Assembly: GCA_028284415.1 (NCBI GenBank)
Contig: JANQRU010000004.1
Span: 62,001 to 126,000 of the forward strand
Source: Pyrinomonadaceae bacterium
Lineage (GTDB): Bacteria > Acidobacteriota > Blastocatellia > Pyrinomonadales > Pyrinomonadaceae
Length of the DNA: 64,000 bases
Direction of reading: 5' to 3'
Position numbers and translations under genes: made by a program. Below are positions 8,586 to 16,613 of this stretch, piece by piece. Below the pieces are notes generated by a model that saw nothing but the letters and a program-made list of their open reading frames with translations, made no database searches and was not told the origin of the DNA. The number at the start of each line of letters is the position of its first letter. Position 1 is the stretch's first letter.

Positions 8586-9413
8586 CTAAGGAACAAAATG
8601 ATAGACGAGCGTACTGTAAACTTTTACAGGTTTACAACCGATTTTATGAGGTTTAAACTTTGTCATTTTTGCAGCTTTCAGAGATTCGAGCCGAAGCAAT
8701 GCATGTCCTGAAACAACTTTGGCTTCTTCTACATTTCCTTTTTCATCAACCAAAATGTTAATAACAACTTCACCCGAAACATTCATTATTCTTGCAGCTT
8801 TTGGATATTTAGGGGCAGGTTTAATTGTTGGTTTTGAATTCGGTGGGTAGTGTCCAACAGTTAAAGGTTTTTTATTACTGCTAGCTAGTTTATCTTCGGT
8901 TTTTAAATACTTTTTTAATTCATAAGAATAAAAGTAAATAATGTTTACAGGTATTGTATAAGAGTTGTCTAAATTCTTTGTGTATTCCCATAAATAGGTG
9001 TAATTTATTTTGATCTTCAGGTTATCAGCGAGGTGATTTCTTGGAACACTAAAGACGATTGATTTGCCCGATTTTAATTCAGAATCTGGAGAGCGTGCCC
9101 CCAAAGGTCTATAACCTGTTGGAATTTCTTTCTTTGAGTAGTCCTTTATTATTTCTTCAACTTCATAATGAATCCCTATTTCATTATTTCCAACACCAAA
9201 TAAAGATAAATGTAATGACCATTTAGTATTGTTAACAAATCTTAACCAAACTCTTTTTTCGCTATCTCCGATACGAATTGGCTCGCCTTTGCCAATTCGC
9301 ACAAAGTCTATGTAAACAGAAGGTTTGGAAGAATCAATCTTGACTTTTTCTTGAGGAAAAACTTGTGTAATACAAAGAAATAGTAGAATTATAATGAAAT
9401 TAGCTTTTCTCAT
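8586..9413 (-). CDS. exported protein with C-terminal TonB domain
   Basis: 275 residues: a cleavable signal peptide (MRKANFIIILLFLCITQVFP), a middle beta-rich domain of unknown type, and a TonB C-terminal domain at about 200-275 (PKYPKAARIM, SGEVVINILVDEKGNVEEA, ALLRLESLKAA). Classical TonB keeps an uncleaved N-terminal anchor to contact ExbB; here the N-terminus looks cleavable, so this is more likely a periplasmic protein using the fold for binding. An AAAGGT site precedes the ATG. It is a paralogue of the next minus-strand gene, and the two share about 40 bp of similar upstream sequence, indicating tandem duplication. Confidence 0.78.
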   Translation of the reverse strand: MRKANFIIILLFLCITQVFPQEKVKIDSSKPSVYIDFVRIGKGEPIRIGDSEKRVWLRFVNNTKWSLHLSLFGVGNNEIGIHYEVEEIIKDYSKKEIPTGYRPLGARSPDSELKSGKSIVFSVPRNHLADNLKIKINYTYLWEYTKNLDNSYTIPVNIIYFYSYELKKYLKTEDKLASSNKKPLTVGHYPPNSKPTIKPAPKYPKAARIMNVSGEVVINILVDEKGNVEEAKVVSGHALLRLESLKAAKMTKFKPHKIGCKPVKVYSTLVYHFVP

Positions 9414-9564
9414 ATTTACCTTTAGACAACGATTTGTTGGATTTGTTCCAAAACTCTAATGATTAATTTCTTTCTTTCGGAAAAGTTTAAGCTAGATTAA
9501 AAAATAAGCGGATAAAACTTCTAAACATTGCTTTGAAAACTTTGTCGAATCTAATCAGCAATCT

Positions 9565-10551
9565 TTAACATTTAAAGTTAAAAACCAAATTATATCTGAC
9601 TTTTACCGGAGTTCGTCCCAGTTTTTGTGGCGGAAATATAGTTGCTTTTGCAGCTTTAATTGAACTTTTATGAAACAACGGATGTCCTGAAACGATGTTT
9701 GCCTTTTCTACTTTTCCATCTATATCAACAAGAATTTGCATAACGACTTTTCCTGATAAATTTATGGCTCTTGCTGCTTCGGGATAAAAAGGTTGAGGAG
9801 CAAACAAAGCTAATTTTCCTGATGGAAAATGATTGAGAATAATCGGCTCTTCAACCTTTATTGATTCCAAAGCAACATTAATGTTTGATTTCTTTTCATC
9901 CGAAAACTCATATTTAATAACTGCAATGGAGTTAACAAGAATTCCACCTTTCAATGTCGGAGAAAACCTTGAAAGTTTTGTGGCTTTGAGGCTTGCTTTG
10001 TATAAGGCTTTATTTCCCTTAATCGTTTTTGCAGAAATAACTCTGCCCGTATTATCTATTTCAACCTCTACTAAAACATATTTTGTTTTTCCAATTTTTC
10101 GCTGAATACTCTTAGATACATTTGGCTTTCGTAAATTTACAGCCTTGCCTAATTTGACCAATCCTAAGTTCGGCTTTTTAGGTATAACTTTTACGTTTTC
10201 TATCTTGTAATAGATTCCACAATTGACTTCAACAGGCTCGCCTGAAAGTTTTGTAACTTTAAATTTTGCTCTGTATGCGGCTTTTACTGCTTGTGCATTT
10301 AATAAAGGTGATTCCGTGTGTGCTTCTGCTGAGTTTACGTTTCCTTCTTTATCAATTCTAACTTTTACATAAACCACACTACGATTTACATATCTGATTG
10401 CTTCTTGTGAAAAAACAGGTTGAGGCAGATATGTCGCCAAACTGTTACAAACTCCTCCGCCATTTTTGTTTATTTGATTCCTACATTGAGCCGAAATGTG
10501 CAGAGTAGTCAAGGAAAAAATCACTAATACCATTAAGCCAACTTTCTTCAT
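9565..10551 (-). CDS. exported protein with three tandem TonB-C-like domains
   Basis: 328 residues from the ATG at 10551, which begins a normal signal peptide (MKKVGLMVLVIFSLTTLHIS); an upstream in-frame ATG would put 25 charged residues before it. Three copies of the TonB C-terminal fold follow: about 43-117, 142-216 and 252-326. Each has a V-x-V-x-I-D-x-x-G-x-V core and an alanine/lysine-rich helix; the third is closest to consensus. No membrane anchor or proline-rich spacer is present, so energy transduction is unlikely; binding or scaffolding in the periplasm is my inference. It is a paralogue of the TonB-domain gene downstream. Confidence 0.78.
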   Translation of the reverse strand: MKKVGLMVLVIFSLTTLHISAQCRNQINKNGGGVCNSLATYLPQPVFSQEAIRYVNRSVVYVKVRIDKEGNVNSAEAHTESPLLNAQAVKAAYRAKFKVTKLSGEPVEVNCGIYYKIENVKVIPKKPNLGLVKLGKAVNLRKPNVSKSIQRKIGKTKYVLVEVEIDNTGRVISAKTIKGNKALYKASLKATKLSRFSPTLKGGILVNSIAVIKYEFSDEKKSNINVALESIKVEEPIILNHFPSGKLALFAPQPFYPEAARAINLSGKVVMQILVDIDGKVEKANIVSGHPLFHKSSIKAAKATIFPPQKLGRTPVKVRYNLVFNFKC

Positions 10552-10665
10552 AATCAGATTAGACAACGATTCATTGAATTTGTTCCAAAAATCCAACGAA
10601 TCGTATTTTGTTCGCGTCAAATTCATTTGTAAATGAATTAATGATAGAATTTTCTCTGATTTTTA

Positions 10666-11631
10666 ATGACTTCGCTTGCCCCAAAATTTAATTCGACAGT
10701 TGAAGAATGTGTTGCGAGATTATTGTCTCGTGCGGAGGATTCGCGTGGATTAAAAGCAGAAGATATTTCGCCACGTGTCGTTGCATCGGTTGAGAAATAT
10801 ATCTTGCGTAATGATGAAAATGCAGGGCATCCTGAGATAAAAGAATTTGTTGATTCTTTAAGAGCCGACGATCTTTGTTTGATAATTGCTTGCGAAAGAG
10901 GCGATGAAAATGCTTGGGGCGATATGGTTTTGAATTTTGATTCGAGCGTTAAATCCGCCGCCTATAAATTTGCGAAGAACAAAGAGGATGCTGAAGATTT
11001 AGCGAGTTCGATCTGGGCGGAGTTACACGGATTAAAGCTTGATACGGAAGGAAATAAAAAGAGTAAGCTTGCATATTATTCAGGAAAAGGGAGTCTTGCA
11101 GGTTGGCTTCGGGCGGTCACAAATCAATTAGCAATTGACCAATTCCGCAAAATGAAACGCCTTGTGCAGACGGAAGATGATCGTGAATTTGAAGTTCTTG
11201 CACAAGATTCATCCGAAAAAACGGACAACAAAATTGTCGTTTCAGCAACGGAAAACCCCGAAGATATTTACAGCGAGGCAGAAGCTCAAAAGGATATTGT
11301 CGAAGCTCTGCAAGCGGCAATTGCAGAGCTGAAAGATGAAGATCGTTTGATGATGAAACTTTATTATTTTGATGATCTGAAATTAAAAGATATTGCCGCA
11401 ACATTTGGTTTTCATGAAGCGACTGCGAGCCGGAAACTTGTCAGGATTCAAGGTGCGATTCGGAAATCGGTTGAAAAAACTTTAAGTCAGAAACACGGCT
11501 GGAATGAATCGGAGGTCAAAAAATATTTAACCGAAACGGCAGAAAAATTGGGGATGAACATCGAAAAAATGTTTTCTGCAATTTTATTTTTAATTTTTGT
11601 GCAAGAAATTTTAACGCCGTTCGTTCAATAA
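10666..11631 (+). CDS. ECF-like RNA polymerase sigma factor with hydrophobic C-terminal tail
   Basis: 321 residues. An N-terminal extension (1-70) precedes sigma region 2 (about 85-165, including DAEDLASSIWAEL and LRAVTNQLAIDQFRKMKR), a variable acidic linker, and region 4 (about 210-272, with YYFDDLKLKDIAATFGFHEATASRKL). The length exceeds the usual ~190 residues of ECF factors. The last 20 residues are strongly hydrophobic (MFSAILFLIFVQEILTPFVQ), enough for a membrane association. The next gene encodes a zinc-finger membrane protein, the usual arrangement for sigma/anti-sigma pairs, though a repeat element separates them. Confidence 0.85.
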   Translation: MTSLAPKFNSTVEECVARLLSRAEDSRGLKAEDISPRVVASVEKYILRNDENAGHPEIKEFVDSLRADDLCLIIACERGDENAWGDMVLNFDSSVKSAAYKFAKNKEDAEDLASSIWAELHGLKLDTEGNKKSKLAYYSGKGSLAGWLRAVTNQLAIDQFRKMKRLVQTEDDREFEVLAQDSSEKTDNKIVVSATENPEDIYSEAEAQKDIVEALQAAIAELKDEDRLMMKLYYFDDLKLKDIAATFGFHEATASRKLVRIQGAIRKSVEKTLSQKHGWNESEVKKYLTETAEKLGMNIEKMFSAILFLIFVQEILTPFVQ

Positions 11632-11710
11632 TTGCTTGGGGCGGTTTTCAACCAAACCAAAGGGACGTAAAAACCGTATAGTTTTTGCGTAACTTTTTTG
11701 AAAAAAGAAT

Positions 11711-11841
11711 ATAGAACAAAAGATTTTGCGGATCTTTGAGGATTGACCAAATTTTTCGTCAGCGTATTTTTTTCTCCTTAGGTTCGGCTAAATCAAAGGT
11801 GGACGATAAAACCCGCAGTATCTGCAAAATCTGCGTTCTAT
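11711..11841. repeat. ATAGAAC-ended palindromic element in the sigma/anti-sigma gap
   Basis: Begins ATAGAAC and ends GTTCTAT, with internal imperfect complementarity (AGATTTTGCGGAT against ATCTGCAAAATCT). The same ends and arms recur at 33037-33132 and 53949-54046. Seven T residues follow directly (11841-11847), so on the plus strand it could act as a terminator or attenuator before the anti-sigma gene. Confidence 0.6.
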
Positions 11842-11852
11842 TTTTTTAGATT

Positions 11853-13034
11853 ATGGATTTTGAATTCGACAAAGAAATGGATTCTCTCTTGCGTCAGACG
11901 GCGAAAGGCGATTTGTTTGCTACAACAACGCCCGCTGGACACATCGACGCAGACGAAATCTCAATGTTTGCCGAGAATGCTTTACCTGAAAAAGGTCGTC
12001 CGCGAGTGATGAAGCATTTGGCAGACTGCGACAAGTGTCGAACAATTCTTTCAAACGTGATCGCCCTAAATGCAGAAGCAGAAAATGAAGCGGTTGCAGC
12101 AGTTCCCGTCCAAGAAACAAAAGCGGAAACAGCTATAAGTTCAACTGAACCATCCTGGTTTCAAAAAATTTTCTCGACTAAAAATTTAGCTTTTGGTATG
12201 GGAGCATTGGCTTTAATTTTCGCCGTCAGCATAGGGTTTATCGTTATCCAAAATGCTCTAAATCAAGGTGATTCTCAACTTGCTCAAGCAAATACTGCAT
12301 CGGCTGAAAAACAAGCACCAAATGAGGTTGAAGAGTCTGCCGATCAGGACGTTACCAATGCCAACACATCTTCAGACACAAATGCTGAAACAGCAGATGC
12401 TGAGGCGACTCCGACAGATAGTAATCAGGCTGATTCCGCCGATGGAGTAACAGAAAATGATGGGTTAACGGAAAATAAAGAACCGTTGAAAGATTCTGAG
12501 AATAAGCAAAAACCCAAAACTGTTTCTAAAAACAAACCTGTTGACCTATTGCCCGAAAGGGATGATGTAAAAACTGACTCAATAAAAGAAGAATCGCCTG
12601 CCTTACGAGATAAAGATGAGAGCGATGATTTTAGAAAGAAAAGGAACGAAGTAACCTCAACAGAGGAATCAAGCCCTCCGCCTGTTGAAAAAGAATCAAG
12701 ACCAACTGCTGCTCAACCGACAAAACCTAAATCACCGATAACCAGCCGTAGCGGAACGAGAGTGAACAGAGCAGGAGCATCAGATTCAGCAAAAAGAAAA
12801 GAAAAGAAACTTGCAAACCAAATTTCTACCGGAAGACAGAAGGTTGGTGGCAAAACCTTCACACAGAAAAATGGTGTCTGGATAGACTCCGCCTACAAGG
12901 GGCAAAAAACAACTACCGTCAAGCGAGGTTCAACCCAATATAAAAATCTCGATTCGGGCTTAAGTTCGGTCACTGATAAGATAAAAGGCACAGTAATTGT
13001 AGTCTGGAAATCAAAAGCATATAGAATTCAATAA
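11853..13034 (+). CDS. zinc-finger anti-sigma-factor-like membrane protein
   Basis: 393 residues. The N-terminal part has the zf-HC2 anti-sigma motif H55-x3-C59-x2-C62 (HLADCDKCRTIL). One membrane helix lies at about 112-135, followed by a long low-complexity acidic, Thr/Ser/Lys-rich region to about 310 and a compact C-terminal domain with GGKTFTQKNGVWIDSAY. In known systems the cytosolic zinc-finger domain holds the sigma factor and an outer domain senses stress, so this is the probable partner of the sigma factor encoded upstream. The PQQ-propeller gene starts 40 bp later and is likely in the same transcript. Confidence 0.8.
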   Translation: MDFEFDKEMDSLLRQTAKGDLFATTTPAGHIDADEISMFAENALPEKGRPRVMKHLADCDKCRTILSNVIALNAEAENEAVAAVPVQETKAETAISSTEPSWFQKIFSTKNLAFGMGALALIFAVSIGFIVIQNALNQGDSQLAQANTASAEKQAPNEVEESADQDVTNANTSSDTNAETADAEATPTDSNQADSADGVTENDGLTENKEPLKDSENKQKPKTVSKNKPVDLLPERDDVKTDSIKEESPALRDKDESDDFRKKRNEVTSTEESSPPPVEKESRPTAAQPTKPKSPITSRSGTRVNRAGASDSAKRKEKKLANQISTGRQKVGGKTFTQKNGVWIDSAYKGQKTTTVKRGSTQYKNLDSGLSSVTDKIKGTVIVVWKSKAYRIQ

Positions 13035-13074
13035 AATCTTCTCTTTTACAAAATTTCCAAGTAAAATAAAGAAT

Positions 13075-14976
13075 ATGAAAGCGTTTTTTCTTTTGTGTTC
13101 TTTATTTCTTTTTGTTGGACTAACCTCCGCCCAACCCATCTGGCAATCGAATTTAGATTCTAGAATTCAATTTTACCAAACAACCGATTTCGGCATTTTG
13201 CTTGTTGGAACGAACAATTCGCTCTACGGAATTGACGGAAAAACAGGTCAGCGTTTGTGGCGGCGTTCACATCGCGGATTGGATGAAACCTCTATAACAC
13301 CTGTTCCTGCAACTGATCTGATTTTATTCACTCTGGATGAAGGTAAAAAATCAAGACTCGAAGCAGTTGATCTTTTGACGGGAAATTCGATTTGGCGTAG
13401 CGAAAAGGTAAAAGGCGACGTTTTACAACTCGCTGTTGAGCCATCTAAGGATTTGCTGGCAGTAGTAATGGTCAAAAAGCCTCGTGGTGAATTCGGAAAA
13501 GAATTAAGACGCAGACCAAAGACTCACGTTTTTAGGCTTTCGGATGGTGATAAGCTTTGGGATAGAAACTTTGTAAACGATGTCGAATTAATGCCTTCCC
13601 GTTTTGATAAACAGGGCGAAATCGCATTCACACTTGATAATTATCGTCCGCCTCTAATTTTGGATGGACGACTTTTTATGTTCTACGAAGGCGTAACTTC
13701 TTATGATGCTCGCACCGGAAAATCACGCGAACGTGAAAAATTTGGCATCAATGAAGATGGCTTAGCACTTACCGATGCCGATCCCGTTTTTGATGAAAAG
13801 CACATATACATTTCGGGACGCGGAAAAGTTCGTGCCGTTGATAGACGCACGGGAAATGTCGTCTGGAAAGCAAACGATTTGGGTGTAACTCCTGAAATCG
13901 CGGTTGTCGGAGACATTTTATATGTTCGCACTGGTGGACAATTTACACGAATTCGAGACGGTGAGATCAAAAAACACGGACCATTTGGAGTTTCGGCGAT
14001 TGATACAAAAACGGGCAAACGTTTGTGGCGTTATAAAGGTGCTGATAAAGGACTAACAAATTTTGTTTTCGCCGATAGAAACACGATTTTAATTGCGGAT
14101 AGTGACGATTTGATCTCAATTGATGCACGTAATGGCAAACGGATCAGAAAATCAGAACACAAGGTAAAAGACGCACAGTTTGTCTTGTTTAATGAAAAAC
14201 GCGAGGCGGTTGTCGGCGGACGAGACAGACTTTCGGCTTTTCGTATGGCAGACTTGAAAACGAAAAATGGGAAATTGCGTCCTGTTTGGACAGCAAGACA
14301 CAAGCCACCTTCACGCGGCATTTTTCGAGTTGTTGCAGGAATCGCCCTTCGTGCAACCGCACTTTATTTTCGTTACGGCGGTTTAGCAACTTCGGCGATC
14401 AATGTTTTTCGGGGTGCAAGTATCGCACGTTCCGCACTTTCATTTCGTTGGTCAGGATTAAAAACCAGATTTTCCGCCTTTGATTTAACAACTTTGGCAA
14501 GTAATGCAGGACGCGACTATATCGGCAATCAAATTAGAGTTTTCGGAATTGCATCACGAAACCCAAGTTTTCTAAATCGAATACGTGGATTGCAAATAAT
14601 CACACCAAATTCCCTAAATCCAAGGCGAAGAATAATAGGCGGAATTGCACGCCGTGCAACACCATCCCGTGCTGATGTTCGTGAAAGTTTACTTGAAAGA
14701 CTCGATCCTGTTCGCCGTGTTGAAAAACTTTCCGATTATTTCTTGAGACGACAAAGGCTCACCGCATTTCGCGGAAATTATATGTATTTTTATACCGATT
14801 TACCGCGACCCTTTCGCAAAAAGGGCTTAGTCGGCGTAAACGTTCACACAGGCGAAGATGCTAGATTCATTCTCGTCGAAAAGCCGGACGCCAGATTCAT
14901 CACCGACGAAATAAACAGTTTATTTTATTCTGCAAACGGTCGGCGTTTACTGGCTTATGATGTTTTGAATAGATAA
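13075..14976 (+). CDS. exported PQQ/WD40-like beta-propeller protein
   Basis: 633 residues: a signal peptide (about 1-19) and repeated blades of the PQQ-dehydrogenase-like type, for example NSLYGIDGKTGQRLWRR (near 50-64), SRLEAVDLLTGNSIWRS and SAIDTKTGKRLWRYKG. These repeats form a propeller used for ligand binding or protein scaffolding; the residues needed for a PQQ dehydrogenase are not evident. About 415-548 is an unusual arginine- and alanine-rich insert (FRVVAGIALRATALYF, IIGGIARRATPSRADV) that breaks the blades. It sits in the sigma/anti-sigma operon, so it may be the sensor or an effector; that is inference. Confidence 0.75.
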   Translation: MKAFFLLCSLFLFVGLTSAQPIWQSNLDSRIQFYQTTDFGILLVGTNNSLYGIDGKTGQRLWRRSHRGLDETSITPVPATDLILFTLDEGKKSRLEAVDLLTGNSIWRSEKVKGDVLQLAVEPSKDLLAVVMVKKPRGEFGKELRRRPKTHVFRLSDGDKLWDRNFVNDVELMPSRFDKQGEIAFTLDNYRPPLILDGRLFMFYEGVTSYDARTGKSREREKFGINEDGLALTDADPVFDEKHIYISGRGKVRAVDRRTGNVVWKANDLGVTPEIAVVGDILYVRTGGQFTRIRDGEIKKHGPFGVSAIDTKTGKRLWRYKGADKGLTNFVFADRNTILIADSDDLISIDARNGKRIRKSEHKVKDAQFVLFNEKREAVVGGRDRLSAFRMADLKTKNGKLRPVWTARHKPPSRGIFRVVAGIALRATALYFRYGGLATSAINVFRGASIARSALSFRWSGLKTRFSAFDLTTLASNAGRDYIGNQIRVFGIASRNPSFLNRIRGLQIITPNSLNPRRRIIGGIARRATPSRADVRESLLERLDPVRRVEKLSDYFLRRQRLTAFRGNYMYFYTDLPRPFRKKGLVGVNVHTGEDARFILVEKPDARFITDEINSLFYSANGRRLLAYDVLNR

Positions 14977-15026
14977 ATCGGCGTTTTGTGTTAATCTATT
15001 GAAAAATTCTTTTCCAACAAAACTTT

Positions 15027-16382
15027 ATGAAATTAAAAATAACCGTCTTTCTGTCTTTGTGCCTTTGCGTCTCTGTGATAAATGCCTTTGCTCAAAAGGT
15101 CGATAAACCAAATAAAGATGTTCAAAAGATTCTAAAAAAAGTCTCTGCGAAAAAAATTGAAGAATATAATCGCAAACTCGTTTCTTTTGGTACACGCAAT
15201 ACGAATTCCGCACAGGATGATCCGAAACGCGGGATTGGTGCGGCACGGGATTGGATTTATGAGGAATTTAAGAGAATCTCGGCGGATTGTAATGGGTGTT
15301 TGGAAGTTGAAAAACAAACATATTTGCAGGAAAAAGCACGGCGAATTCCTGAGCCGATAAATATCACGAATGTTATTGCGACACTTAAAGGAACAAAAAA
15401 TCCCGATAGAATTTATATTGTTTCAGCACATTATGATTCAATGTGTGGTGATTCGCGTGACGGCGAATGCGATGCACCGGGAGCGAATGATGATGGTTCG
15501 GGAACTGCAGCTGTGATTGAAATGGCTCGCATTATGACGAAATATAAATTTGATGCAACGATTATGTTTATGACTGTTGCGGGCGAAGAACAAGGTTTGT
15601 ACGGGGCAAGACATTTTGTTAAAGAAGCGGTCAAAAATAAAATGGACATTGAGGCGATGTTCACCAATGACATTATCGGTGGTGCAATGAAATTCAAAGA
15701 TCGTCCCGATAGAAATATAGTCCGCGTTTTTGCCGAAGGAGTTCCTTCAAATGAAACGGAAAGACAAGCCAGACTTCGCCGAAGCGTCGGTGGCGAAAAT
15801 GATTCTGACACACGGCAACTCGGTCGTTACATCTACCAGATCGCCCGACAATACTCACCCAAATTCGGTGTCCGCGTAATTTACCGACGCGACAGATATT
15901 TGCGTGGTGGCGATCACATTCCATTCTTAGAAAACGGTTTTGCCGCCGTGCGTTTTACCGAACCACATGAAGATTATGACCGTCAGCATCAAAATGTCCG
16001 TACCGAAAACGGTAAGGATTACGGCGATCTGCCTGATTTTATTGATTTCAAATATATTGCAAACGTGACAAAAATCAATGTTGCCACACTTGCTTCTTTG
16101 GCAAATGCACCTGCTAAGCCAAAGCGAGTTGGGATTGATATTACAAGACTTACAAATGACACGGACTTGAAATGGCAGGCTAACACTGAAGTAGATTTAG
16201 CAGGCTACGAAATAGTCTGGCGTCGCACAACCGAACCTTTCTGGACAGATTCAAAATTCGTTGGGAACGTTACAAAATACACAATGCCGGATATGTCGAA
16301 AGATAATTATTTCTTCGGGGTTCGGGCGGTTGATAAAAATGGATTTAAGAGTCCCGTAGTTTTTCCACGACCGACAAGATAA
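15027..16382 (+). CDS. exported M28-family zinc aminopeptidase
   Basis: 451 residues with a signal peptide ending near AFAQ. The M28 co-catalytic zinc site is complete: H135 (SAHYDS), D155 (GANDDGSG), catalytic E187 and ligand E188 (AGEEQG), D215 (TNDIIGG) and H297 (GGDHIPF). Family members remove N-terminal residues from peptides in the periplasm or outside the cell. A beta-sandwich, fibronectin-III-like C-terminal tail (about 365-451, with AGYEIVWRRTTEPFW) probably aids binding. The signal-peptide coding bases read like a dispersed repeat phrase (CTTTGTGCCTTTGCGTCTCT). It is 50 bp after the propeller gene. Confidence 0.9.
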   Translation: MKLKITVFLSLCLCVSVINAFAQKVDKPNKDVQKILKKVSAKKIEEYNRKLVSFGTRNTNSAQDDPKRGIGAARDWIYEEFKRISADCNGCLEVEKQTYLQEKARRIPEPINITNVIATLKGTKNPDRIYIVSAHYDSMCGDSRDGECDAPGANDDGSGTAAVIEMARIMTKYKFDATIMFMTVAGEEQGLYGARHFVKEAVKNKMDIEAMFTNDIIGGAMKFKDRPDRNIVRVFAEGVPSNETERQARLRRSVGGENDSDTRQLGRYIYQIARQYSPKFGVRVIYRRDRYLRGGDHIPFLENGFAAVRFTEPHEDYDRQHQNVRTENGKDYGDLPDFIDFKYIANVTKINVATLASLANAPAKPKRVGIDITRLTNDTDLKWQANTEVDLAGYEIVWRRTTEPFWTDSKFVGNVTKYTMPDMSKDNYFFGVRAVDKNGFKSPVVFPRPTR

Positions 16383-16390
16383 ATTATTTG

Positions 16391-16507
16391 CCCGCGAATA
16401 AACGCGAAAAGACGCGAAAATAAGAATTGTCCACAGATGAACACGGATTAACACAGATAAGAGAGAAAAATAAAAAATATCTGTGTCCATCTGTGTTTAT
16501 CTATGGA
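16391..16507. repeat. compound palindromic repeat upstream of the VPS10 gene
   Basis: Bases 16391-16416 are identical to 19804-19829 (26 bases beginning GCCCGCGAATAAACGCGAAA). Right after comes an imperfect inverted repeat, arms 16432-16460 and 16479-16507, about 24 of 29 positions matching, built from CACAGAT/ATCTGTG words. Non-coding; it ends about 100 bp before the VPS10 start. Confidence 0.7.
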
Positions 16508-16613
16508 TGAAAAAAACTTTCGGATTTTATTCAAAAAATTGCACTTCTTAAAACAATTCATTAAAATTCTACGTAAAAGAAACACTACCAAATATTCAAA
16601 AGGAAAAATTTAT

